Part shown: in pieces, positions 13,884 to 20,579 of the stretch
Position numbering within the stretch: the first letter of the stretch is position 1
Layout: every line of letters begins with the position of its first letter
Source: JAUYIV01 sp035464675
Lineage (GTDB): Bacteria > Actinomycetota > Acidimicrobiia > Spongiisociales > UBA11373
Assembly (NCBI GenBank): GCA_035464675.1
Contig: DATHSA010000002.1
Location: 1-20,587 of the forward strand
Direction: 5' to 3'
Length of the DNA: 20,587 bases
Notes under the pieces: generated by a model
Seen by the model: only the letters and a program-made list of their open reading frames with translations
What the model was told of the DNA's origin: nothing
Database searches by the model: none
Position numbers and translations under genes: made by a program

Positions 13884-13911
13884 GCAATTCGCAATACGCA
13901 ATTCGCAATTC
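13884..13911. repeat. Four tandem 7-bp repeats (GCAATTC)
   Basis: GCAATTC, GCAATAC, GCAATTC, GCAATTC without spacers, starting 25 bp after the folM stop. The A/T content is clearly higher than in the surrounding DNA. Confidence 0.9.
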
Positions 13912-13952
13912 GACAGAGCGCGTTCGAAGGGGTCTTCGCTGCGATCTGTCGC

Positions 13953-13973
13953 ATCGCGTATCGCGTATCGCGT
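13953..13973. repeat. Three perfect tandem 7-bp repeats (ATCGCGT)
   Basis: Three identical ATCGCGT units end 15 bp before the candidate -10 box of folB, so they cover its upstream promoter region. Confidence 0.85.
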
Positions 13974-13988
13974 TCTTCTCGCCTTGCC

Positions 13989-13994
13989 TAGATT
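13989..13994 (+). promoter_or_regulatory. Candidate -10 box for a leaderless folB transcript
   Basis: TAGATT ends 6 nt before the folB ATG. No Shine-Dalgarno lies between. The expected -35 position falls inside the ATCGCGT array. Confidence 0.42.
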
Positions 13995-14000
13995 CTCCCC

Positions 14001-14366
14001 ATGGACCAGATCGTCATCGAAGGGCTGCTCGTTCGAGGGATCGTGGGGATCAATCCCGAGGAGCGGGAGAATCTCCAGGACATCGTCGTCGACCTGGTGC
14101 TCTGGGTCGACACCCGCCCGGCCGCCGAGAGCGACGACATCGCCGACGCCGTCAATTACCGGTCCGTCACCAAGAAGATCATCGCCCACATCGAGGACGG
14201 TGCGCCGATGCTGGTCGAGAGGCTGGCGGCTGAGATCGCCGAACTGTGCCTCCGCTTCGACGAGCGGGTCGAGGAGGTGTCGGTCGAGGTCCGGAAACCG
14301 GGCGCCCTGCGCTTCGCCGGATCGGTGGGCGTCATCATCCACCGGACCCGTGAGGACCTCCCTTGA
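14001..14366 (+). CDS. folB: Dihydroneopterin aldolase
   Basis: A 121-aa protein of standard FolB length. It converts 7,8-dihydroneopterin to 6-hydroxymethyl-7,8-dihydropterin and glycolaldehyde in tetrahydrofolate synthesis. The opening IEGLLVRGIVGINPEERENLQ carries the catalytic Glu21 (by alignment with the Staphylococcus aureus enzyme's Glu22) and Gln26; NYRSV supplies the conserved active-site tyrosine; Lys99 in VEVRKPGALRFA is the catalytic lysine. Family members form cytosolic octamers. Its stop codon overlaps the TTG start of the FolK-FolE gene, so the two are translationally coupled. Confidence 0.93.
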   Translation: MDQIVIEGLLVRGIVGINPEERENLQDIVVDLVLWVDTRPAAESDDIADAVNYRSVTKKIIAHIEDGAPMLVERLAAEIAELCLRFDERVEEVSVEVRKPGALRFAGSVGVIIHRTREDLP

Positions 14367-15469
14367 GCCGGGCGGTCGTCTCGCTCGGAAGCAACATCGA
14401 CCCGGAGCGCAACCTGCCCGCGGCACTCGGACGGCTCGGCGACAGTCCTGAGATCCGGATCCTGGCGAAGAGTCCCGCGTACCGGACCGGGGCGGTGGGC
14501 CCGCCCGGGCAGCCCGACTTTCTGAACGCCGCGGTGCTGGTCGAGACGTCGCTCGATGCCCCGGGGCTGCGCACCCTCATGCGGTCCATCGAGGCCGACA
14601 TGGGTCGTCATCGGACCGGTGAGGCCTTCGCCCCGAGGGTCATCGACCTGGACGTCATCCTCTTCGAGGGCTTCTCGGGGGAGGTCGACGGGACACGGAT
14701 CCCCGACCCTGAGATCCCCGAGATGGCGCACCTCGCGGTGCCGGCCGCCGACGTCGCCCCGGATTGGAGATATGGTGGCGACGGCACACCCCTCCGGGTG
14801 ATCGCTGGACCGTTCCGAGATCGAATCGAGCGACATATGAGCACCGAGCCGACACCCCTCTACGCCGAGCGCTACGCCACCGAGACCGAGATGGAAGCCG
14901 CGGTCGACGAGGTCTTCGATCCAGAACTGGAGGCGAACGTGCGGGCGATCCTGGCCAAGATCGGCGAGAAGCCGGACCGCGAGGGTCTTGCCCGGACGCC
15001 GCTGCGGGTCGCCAAGGCGCTGGAATTCCTGACTTCTGGCTACTCGACGAGCGTCGAGGAGGTGGTCAGCAATGCCATCTTCGCGAGCGACGCAGATGAG
15101 ATGGTGCTCGTCAAGGACGTCGAGTTCTACTCGCTGTGCGAACACCACATGCTCCCGTTCTTCGGCAAGGCTCACGTCGCCTACATGCCCAACAGCAAGA
15201 TCATCGGGCTGAGCAAGATCGCACGAATCGTCGACGTGTTCGCCCGCCGTCTCCAGGTGCAGGAGAGGCTCACCAATGAGGTCGCTGACGCCATCGATAG
15301 CATCCTCGACCCTCACGGTGTCGCCGTCGTCATGGAGGGAAGCCACTTCTGCATGCTCATGCGCGGTGTCCAGAAGCAGGGCTCGTCCATGGTCACCTCG
15401 GCGATGCTCGGTGGTTTCAAGAACAACCCGAGCTCTCGCGCCGAGTTCCTCGAGCTGATCGGGAGATAG
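14363..15469 (+). CDS. folK-folE: Bifunctional FolK-FolE fusion: HPPK (6-hydroxymethyl-dihydropterin pyrophosphokinase) plus GTP cyclohydrolase I
   Basis: One 368-aa open frame without a stop holds two complete enzymes. Residues 1-about 155 are FolK: VVSLGSNIDPERNL, SPAYRTGAVG, GQPDFLNAAV and the HPPK signature APRVIDLDVILF. Residues about 165-368 are FolE: the zinc ligands are Cys259 and His262 (SLCEHHMLPFFGKAHVAY) and Cys330 (HFCMLMRGV), with the 71-residue Cys-Cys spacing of the E. coli enzyme; LQVQERLT and SSMVTSAMLGGF are intact. FolE makes dihydroneopterin triphosphate from GTP; FolK activates hydroxymethyl-dihydropterin with ATP. The start is TTG, overlapping the folB stop, with GAGGA about 7 nt upstream. 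An internal ATG at 14837 (residue 159, near the junction) could give an additional free FolE, but without a stop FolK must carry FolE. Confidence 0.88.
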   Translation: MSRAVVSLGSNIDPERNLPAALGRLGDSPEIRILAKSPAYRTGAVGPPGQPDFLNAAVLVETSLDAPGLRTLMRSIEADMGRHRTGEAFAPRVIDLDVILFEGFSGEVDGTRIPDPEIPEMAHLAVPAADVAPDWRYGGDGTPLRVIAGPFRDRIERHMSTEPTPLYAERYATETEMEAAVDEVFDPELEANVRAILAKIGEKPDREGLARTPLRVAKALEFLTSGYSTSVEEVVSNAIFASDADEMVLVKDVEFYSLCEHHMLPFFGKAHVAYMPNSKIIGLSKIARIVDVFARRLQVQERLTNEVADAIDSILDPHGVAVVMEGSHFCMLMRGVQKQGSSMVTSAMLGGFKNNPSSRAEFLELIGR

Positions 15470-15523
15470 CCTCCAGTCTGCAGGCGTGATGGGCCCGCCG
15501 CCGGCTGGGTCCGATCAGCCCCC

Positions 15524-15552
15524 TTGAACCGCCCGATCCCGTCCCATACCTT
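15524..15552 (+). promoter_or_regulatory. Best promoter in the window: TTGAAC-17-TACCTT, leaderless start
   Basis: TTGAAC (15524-15529) and TACCTT (15547-15552) are separated by 17 nt, ideal for the housekeeping sigma factor. The -10 ends 6 nt before the ATG at 15559, so transcription would begin at the start codon. No Shine-Dalgarno is present. Confidence 0.6.
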
Positions 15553-15558
15553 CACCGC

Positions 15559-15777
15559 ATGCCCACCGCCGCCTTCCTACGGCGGGTCGGCTTCCCCACG
15601 GCCCTCACCGTGTTCCTCATGTTGCTCATCCTGGCCAGCCCGGTTCGGGCCGCGCTCTCGCCGCCGCCGTTTCGCCTCGCTGAAGTGTTCGCACGGGAGG
15701 CATGGGGCGACCGGGGAGACCCTCTTCCGATCCCGGTGCTTCACGGTGGCGTCCCGGTTCCCTACGAGGTGCCCTGA
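15559..15777 (+). CDS. Small exported peptide of unknown function
   Basis: A 72-aa product with a clear signal peptide: basic LRRVG, hydrophobic core FPTALTVFLMLLILA, and a likely cleavage after SPVRA or VRAAL. The mature part would be only about 40 residues, Pro-rich (PPPFRLAEVFAREAWGD near its start). I know no family. A good promoter lies directly upstream, and the ATG of the next gene follows its TGA with no gap, so the two are almost certainly one operon and the real start is supported by the promoter spacing. Confidence 0.65.
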   Translation: MPTAAFLRRVGFPTALTVFLMLLILASPVRAALSPPPFRLAEVFAREAWGDRGDPLPIPVLHGGVPVPYEVP

Positions 15778-16620
15778 ATGGAAGAACGCGAAGAGCTCGA
15801 GCACGTCCCCTGGGCGGATCTCATGGCGGAGTCCGAGCCCGAAGACAGGACCCGCCGGACCCTGTACCTCGTGGCCGGCGCCCTCGGATCGATGGTCCTC
15901 GGAATCCTCGTGGCTAGGTCGTGGTGGGCACCGTCGCCGCCCACGGCACCGGTGACCCCGGCCACCACCGCCGTCGCCGGTCCCGACACCTCGGTCTCCT
16001 CGACCGCCACGCTGCCCCTCTATTCGGAGGCCGACCTCATGGCTGACCCTCCCGATTCTCTCGCCCGGGCCGCCATCGTTCGCGCCGAGTGGTTCGTCAC
16101 GGATTACTTCACCTCCGACTTCGAGCCGAACGGGTCCGCAGATGTCCGGGCTGCCCTTCCGACCGGGCCGATGCCCGCCTTTCCCCAGGACGACGGCGAG
16201 GGGATCTCGTACGTCGAGTGGGCCAGGGCATACGACGTGCAGGAGGCAGGAGGCGGTGCCTACCGGGTTTCCGTGGCATTCCGGATGCTCGGCGCGCCCC
16301 CGGATCGTGGGTTCAGCCGCCAGCCGGTGCGGGCGGTCGATGTACTCGTCGGAGTGACTAACGAGGGCGGCACTGCGGTCCTCGACCTGCCATCGCCGGC
16401 ACGAATGCCCCCGGGACCCGAGCCGGTCCCCTGGCCCGACGGCGTCGACGACCCGCCGCAACGGGTGCTCGACGAGGCGGTGAGTCTCGCGGTTGGCTGG
16501 GGATCGGAGCCCCGCGTCGTGTCTGCTCACCCCGTGGATGTGGGCTGGCGAGTCGTGCTCACCGTCGCCGACGGCGTCGGCAACCGCTGGCCGATGGCCG
16601 TGGTGATCGAGGAGGGGTGA
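15778..16620 (+). CDS. Unknown single-pass membrane protein with outer domain
   Basis: A 280-aa protein. Residues 1-27 are a charged cytosolic tail (MEEREELEHVPWADLMAESE), residues about 28-48 a membrane helix (LYLVAGALGSMVLGILVARS), then a Pro/Thr/Ser-rich linker to about residue 80, and an outer domain that starts ARAAIVRAEWFVTDYF and contains alternating strands (YRVSVAFRML; RAVDVLVGVT; WRVVLTVADG). One anchor followed by a helix-then-strands domain recalls the NTF2-like fold of VirB8/TcpC transfer proteins, but this is only a shape resemblance and no other transfer gene is present. The start ATG directly abuts the stop of the 72-aa peptide gene. Confidence 0.68.
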   Translation: MEEREELEHVPWADLMAESEPEDRTRRTLYLVAGALGSMVLGILVARSWWAPSPPTAPVTPATTAVAGPDTSVSSTATLPLYSEADLMADPPDSLARAAIVRAEWFVTDYFTSDFEPNGSADVRAALPTGPMPAFPQDDGEGISYVEWARAYDVQEAGGGAYRVSVAFRMLGAPPDRGFSRQPVRAVDVLVGVTNEGGTAVLDLPSPARMPPGPEPVPWPDGVDDPPQRVLDEAVSLAVGWGSEPRVVSAHPVDVGWRVVLTVADGVGNRWPMAVVIEEG

Positions 16621-16635
16621 GTCGGGCCGGTAGCC

Positions 16636-16890
16636 TCAGCCGTAGTGCTCTTCGAGGATCTCGGTCACGGCGGGGACGATCGTGTCCCAGAAGGCGTCCG
16701 CACTCTTGCTCACCGTCACGAAGTCGGCGGACATGAACACGCTCGTGACGCCATCGATGGCGATGATCGGCCCGGCAACGGGGTCATCGGTCGATTGGCC
16801 CGCGGCGAAGCTCTTCGGCGTGTCGAACTCCGCTCCCACGGTGAACTTGAGGGCATTGGGGTTCGGCGTCTGGCTGACGCTCACAGGCAT
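16636..16890 (-). CDS. Stand-alone Nfu/NifU N-terminal-domain protein
   Basis: An 84-aa protein that begins PVSVSQTPNPNALKF, the hallmark of the Nfu N-terminal domain (PF08712), and continues with PIIAIDGVTSVFMSADFVTV, then SKSADAFWDTIVPAVTEIL. In full-length Nfu scaffolds this domain precedes a C-terminal domain with a CxxC motif that holds an iron-sulfur cluster; here that domain and its cysteines are absent, and the protein itself has no cysteine. It may help scaffold or chaperone Fe-S or other protein partners, but its role as a single domain is unclear. The ATG at 16890 is chosen over one 24 bp upstream because GGAG lies 5 nt before it and homology begins there. It is divergent from hyuA. 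Confidence 0.82.
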   Translation of the reverse strand: MPVSVSQTPNPNALKFTVGAEFDTPKSFAAGQSTDDPVAGPIIAIDGVTSVFMSADFVTVSKSADAFWDTIVPAVTEILEEHYG

Positions 16891-16937
16891 GGCATCTCCG
16901 GGGTCGTCCGGCATCGCACGTTAGTTGAGGGCATCCG

Positions 16938-18893
16938 ATGACCCATACCGCGGTGGACGTCGGTGGAACGTTCACCGACGTCGTCGTCTGGGACGGGACC
17001 GCCCTGGTGACCGGCAAGGTGCCGACCACCCCTGATCAGAGCCTCGGAGTCATCGAAGGGGTGAAGCGGTTCGCCACCGGGGAGACCCGTCTGGTCCACG
17101 GCACCACCGCCGCCACCAACGCGGTGCTCCAGCGGTCTGGCGCCCGAACCGCTCTGATCACGGATGCCGGCTTCGAGGATCTCATCGAGATCGGCCGACA
17201 GGATCGCCCGTCGCTCTACGACTCGACCGTCTCGCGGCCGGAGCCGATTGCGCCGCCCACGATGCGGTTCGGCCTCGCCGGCAGGGCGTATGCCGACCTC
17301 GGTGACGTGCCCGATCGTGAAGCCCTGAACGCACTGATCGAGCGCGTGACGGTGTCGGATGCCGAGGCCATCGCCGTCTCGCTGTTGTTCTCCTTCTCGC
17401 ATCGGCAGCGGGAGGCGGCCGTCGCCCGAGCCCTTGCTGAGGCACTTCCCGGAGTCCCCGTGTCCTTGTCGAGCGATGTCGTGGCGGAGTTCCGGGAGTT
17501 CGAACGGACCTCGACGACGCTTCTCAATGCCTACCTGGTGCCCGTCGTGTCCTCCTACCTGGAGCGCCTCGCCGGGGCGGCCCAGGCGGCCGGAGTCGAG
17601 GGATCTCCCTCGGTCATGCGAAGCTCGGGCGGACTCATCTCGCTGTCCGCGGCGGCCGCACTGCCGGCCGCGATCCTGCTGTCGGGCCCGGCAGGAGGAG
17701 CGGTGGCAGCCTCGGCGCTGGGCCGGGCCTTGGGCAGGTCCACCGTCGTGTCGTTCGACATGGGGGGAACCTCCACCGATGTCTGCCGGATAGATGGCGG
17801 ACGGCCCGAGGTGGGATACGAGCGATCGATTGCAGGCCTGCCGTGCCGCATGCCATCGGTGGCAGTCCATACCGTCGGTGCCGGTGGTGGAAGCCTCGCG
17901 TGGGTCGATGAGGGCGGTGCTCTTCGAGTCGGCCCGCAGAGTGCGGGTGCCAATCCCGGGCCCGCCGCATACGGCAGGGGAGGAACGGGTGCCACGGTCA
18001 CCGACGCCGATCTGATCCTCGGACGGATCGGGTCCGAGGCGCTTCTTGCGGGGACGCTCGCGCTCGACCGGTCGGCGGCCGCGGCGGCGCTCGAGCGCAT
18101 CGGCGGGTCGGTGGGCATGGATGCCCGTGCGGTGGCGAACGGCATCGTCACTGTCGTCGAGTCGCACATGGAGCGGGCCATCAGGCGGGTCTCGGTGGAG
18201 GAGGGCGCCGATCCGCGTCGTTCCGTCCTGGTCGCCTTCGGCGGCGCCGGCGGGCTTCACGCAACGGCCCTGGCGAGGCGGCTCGACATGGCGGGTGTCC
18301 TGATCCCGGCCCACGCCGGGGTCTTCTCGGCGTTCGGCATGCTGCTCGCCCCTCCGCGCGCCGATGTCGCTCGGAGCGTCCTGCTCGAGCCGGGTGCCGA
18401 TCTCTCCACCCCGCTCGGGGACATCCAACAGGAGGCCCGCCGCCGGTTCCCGGACGCAGGCTCGATCCAGGTGGTCCTGGACGTCCGTTACCGGGGCCAG
18501 TCGCACGAGACCTCGATTCCCTACGAGACCGGTGAAGGGTGGTCTGAAGTGGCGACCGGGTTCCATGAAGCACATCGGCGGCGCAACGGGTTCGCCCGCC
18601 CCGACGATCCGATCGAACTGGTGACGGTGCGCGCCGAAGCCGTCGGCGTTCCTGCTCTCGCCTGGGATCAGGTGTCGTTCGCTCCCGACGGCGGCGACGC
18701 GGATCGCGGATCGCGGGCGGTCTCGACCGGCGATGGTGATGTGGAGGCCACGGTCTGGTGGCGGCCCTCGCTCGAGCCCGGTGCCGAGGTGAGGGGACCT
18801 GCGGTGATCGAGGAACGCGAAGCCACCACCTGGCTGGGCGTCGGTGAGCGGCTCGTGGTCCACGAGTCGGGTGCATTGGAGCTGTCATGGTGA
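16938..18893 (+). CDS. hyuA: Hydantoinase/5-oxoprolinase family protein, subunit A
   Basis: A 651-aa protein with the two-part ATPase fold of HyuA: AVDVGGTFTDVVVWDG at the N-terminus, LVHGTTAATNAVLQR near residue 54, then LLSGPAGGAVAASALG, SFDMGGTSTDVCRIDGG, HTVGAGGGSLAWVDEGG and VAFGGAGGLHATALARRLDM. These enzymes use ATP to open cyclic amides (N-methylhydantoin, 5-oxoproline) or to activate ketones for carboxylation, together with the B subunit. The exact substrate cannot be read from sequence. The ATG at 16938 is chosen by homology; it lies 47 bp from the divergent Nfu-domain gene. The stop overlaps the hyuB start. A short 7-bp-period repeat (GCGGATC twice, 18699-18712) falls inside a variable loop near the C-terminus. 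Confidence 0.92.
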   Translation: MTHTAVDVGGTFTDVVVWDGTALVTGKVPTTPDQSLGVIEGVKRFATGETRLVHGTTAATNAVLQRSGARTALITDAGFEDLIEIGRQDRPSLYDSTVSRPEPIAPPTMRFGLAGRAYADLGDVPDREALNALIERVTVSDAEAIAVSLLFSFSHRQREAAVARALAEALPGVPVSLSSDVVAEFREFERTSTTLLNAYLVPVVSSYLERLAGAAQAAGVEGSPSVMRSSGGLISLSAAAALPAAILLSGPAGGAVAASALGRALGRSTVVSFDMGGTSTDVCRIDGGRPEVGYERSIAGLPCRMPSVAVHTVGAGGGSLAWVDEGGALRVGPQSAGANPGPAAYGRGGTGATVTDADLILGRIGSEALLAGTLALDRSAAAAALERIGGSVGMDARAVANGIVTVVESHMERAIRRVSVEEGADPRRSVLVAFGGAGGLHATALARRLDMAGVLIPAHAGVFSAFGMLLAPPRADVARSVLLEPGADLSTPLGDIQQEARRRFPDAGSIQVVLDVRYRGQSHETSIPYETGEGWSEVATGFHEAHRRRNGFARPDDPIELVTVRAEAVGVPALAWDQVSFAPDGGDADRGSRAVSTGDGDVEATVWWRPSLEPGAEVRGPAVIEEREATTWLGVGERLVVHESGALELSW

Positions 18894-20428
18894 CCGATGC
18901 CGTGACACTCGAGGTGGCACGGAATCAGTTCGCCTCCGTGGCCGACGAGATGGGCGCGATCCTGCGACGAACTGCGTACTCGCCGAACATCAAGGAGCGC
19001 GCCGACTGCTCGGCGGCCGTGTTCGTCGCCGATGGCGAGATGCTGGCCCAGGCGGAGCACATCCCGGTGCACCTGGGTTCGATGCCCGCGTCGGTGGAGG
19101 CCGTGCTGGCGGAGTTCGGATCCGATGTCGCTCCCGGCGTTCAGTTCGCCGTCAATGACCCCTTCCATGGCGGCACCCACCTCAACGATCTGACACTCGT
19201 GCGCCCGGTCCATCGCGGCGGCCGGCTCATTGGATGGGCTGCCAATCGCGCACACCACGCGGACGTCGGCGGGGATGCCCCGGGTTCGATGCCGGCGACC
19301 GCCACCCGGCTTGTCGACGAGGGCCATGTGGTCTCACCCACAGTGGCTTGCGTGGATGGAGTCTGGGAACCGGACTTCGTCGACGCCTTCCTTGCAGCCA
19401 CCCGCACCCCCGGGGAACGGCTGGGGGATCTCTCGGCGCAGCTGGGCGCCAACGAGGCGGGTGCGGTGAGGCTGATCGAGGCCGCCTCGGAGTATGGCGA
19501 TGCGTTCGAGCGGGTGGCTCACGATCTCCTCGGCTATGGCGAGAGTCGAATGCGAGCGGCGCTGGCGACGCTGGGCGATGGGTCGAACTCGTTCGAGGAC
19601 GTGATGGAGTGGGGCGACGACGACATCCCCATCAGGGTGACGGTGACGATCGAGGGCGATCGCCTTGTGGCCGACTTCGCCGGCACAGCGCCACAGATCG
19701 AAGGCAACATCAACGCTGTCGAGGCGGTGACCCGATCATGCCTCTACTACGCGGTCCGGGTCGCCACCGATCCCACGATCCCGGCCAATGGTGGGTGTTA
19801 TCGGCCACTCGAGCTTCGCGTCGAGCCTGGGAGCCTGGTGGCAGCCCGTCCTCCGGTCGCCGTGGCGGCGGGAAACGTCGAGACCAGCCAGCGGATCGCC
19901 GACGTCCTTCTTGGCGCGCTGGCGCCCCTCGCTCCGGCCCGGGTGCCTGCCGCCTCACAGGGCACGATGAACAACATCCTCATCGGGTCGGGCGGCACGG
20001 TCTACTACGAGACCGTGGCGGGTGGCGAGGGCGGGACACCGTTCCGGCGAGGCCAGTCGGGCATTCACACCGGCATGACCAACACGAAGAACACCCCGAT
20101 CGAGTCACTGGAGACCCATTACCCCTTCCGTGTTGTGCACACCGGCCTGCGGTCAGGATCGGGAGGGGCCGGAAGGCACGCCGGCGGTGAGGGCATCACC
20201 CGCGAGATCGAGTTCCTCGATGAGGGGGAGGTCTCGTTGATAGGTGAACGGCGTCGCAACCAACCTTGGGGCCTGGCCGGCGGCCGACCGGGGGCGACGG
20301 GAGAGGACTGGCTGGTACGCCGGGACGGATCGAGCGAGAGGTTGCCGGGGAAGGTGACATTCGAGGTCGAGCCGGGGGATCGCGTGCGAATCCTCACGCC
20401 CGGCGGTGGGGGCTGGGGTGAGCCGTGA
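18887..20428 (+). CDS. hyuB: Hydantoinase/5-oxoprolinase family protein, subunit B
   Basis: A 513-aa HyuB. Characteristic segments are NQFASVADEMGAILRRTAYS, then NIKERADCSAAVF near the start, VNDPFHGGTHLNDLTLVRPV, then HHADVGGDAPGSMPA, VADFAGTAPQIEGNINAVEA, GNVETSQRIADVL, and the Gly-rich SGSGGAGRHAGGEGITREI followed by a C-terminal GDRVRILTPGGGGWGEP. HyuB provides the cyclic-substrate-opening part of the ATP-dependent hydantoinase/oxoprolinase complex with HyuA. The start is ATG at 18887 (7-bp overlap with hyuA, ATGGTGA); the GTG at 18890 (4-bp overlap) is nearly as likely. Both arrangements imply coupled translation and equal subunit supply. A hairpin follows the stop by about 10 bp. Confidence 0.92.
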   Translation: MVTDAVTLEVARNQFASVADEMGAILRRTAYSPNIKERADCSAAVFVADGEMLAQAEHIPVHLGSMPASVEAVLAEFGSDVAPGVQFAVNDPFHGGTHLNDLTLVRPVHRGGRLIGWAANRAHHADVGGDAPGSMPATATRLVDEGHVVSPTVACVDGVWEPDFVDAFLAATRTPGERLGDLSAQLGANEAGAVRLIEAASEYGDAFERVAHDLLGYGESRMRAALATLGDGSNSFEDVMEWGDDDIPIRVTVTIEGDRLVADFAGTAPQIEGNINAVEAVTRSCLYYAVRVATDPTIPANGGCYRPLELRVEPGSLVAARPPVAVAAGNVETSQRIADVLLGALAPLAPARVPAASQGTMNNILIGSGGTVYYETVAGGEGGTPFRRGQSGIHTGMTNTKNTPIESLETHYPFRVVHTGLRSGSGGAGRHAGGEGITREIEFLDEGEVSLIGERRRNQPWGLAGGRPGATGEDWLVRRDGSSERLPGKVTFEVEPGDRVRILTPGGGGWGEP

Positions 20429-20438
20429 ACGCGGATGA

Positions 20439-20458
20439 TCCCCGGCGGGGACCGGGGA
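20439..20458 (+). terminator. Hairpin after hyuB
   Basis: TCCCCGG pairs with CCGGGGA (7 bp) around a 6-nt loop, starting 10 bp after the hyuB stop. No T run follows. It may be a terminator or the first element of the structured region that fills the rest of the window. Confidence 0.4.
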
Positions 20459-20467
20459 CCATCCAGT

Positions 20468-20579
20468 GGGGTGGCCGGAAACCCCGTTGGGCGTACGTCA
20501 GCCGGCCTTGGTTGTCACGGCTGGGGTGCTCTGGACTCACCCTCCACCGCGGCTAGCCGCATGCCCGGCCACACCGGGC
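20468..20579. other. Hairpin-rich non-coding tail, possible structured RNA or repeat element (cut by window end)
   Basis: Five further inverted repeats follow each other: GGGGT/ACCCC (20468-20472, 20481-20485); CAGCCG/CGGCTG (20499-20504, 20518-20523); GGGTG/CACCC (20524-20528, 20538-20542); a perfect 12-bp palindrome GCGGCTAGCCGC (20549-20560); GCCCGG/CCGGGC with a CCACA loop (20563-20568, 20574-20579). No coding frame is evident. I could not match it to a known RNA family; strand and boundaries are unknown. Confidence 0.35.

Noticed and set aside
12972..13973. CRISPR array from the repeated units near folM
   Set aside because: The units are 7 bp, directly adjacent, without spacers, and no cas gene is present.
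14837..15469. Separate folE gene starting at the internal ATG
   Set aside because: There is no stop between the FolK and FolE parts and no good Shine-Dalgarno before this ATG; it is kept only as a possible secondary start.
15778..16620. VirB8/TcpC conjugation protein
   Set aside because: Only the single-anchor topology is similar; no motif supports it and there is no other transfer or ATPase gene around.
20510..20550. Cobalamin-riboswitch-like stretch on the minus strand (GGTGAGTCC, then CCCCAGCCGTGAC)
   Set aside because: It only loosely resembles the B12-box core: spacing differs and the other conserved segments are missing; a minus-strand switch here would also read into the antisense of hyuB.
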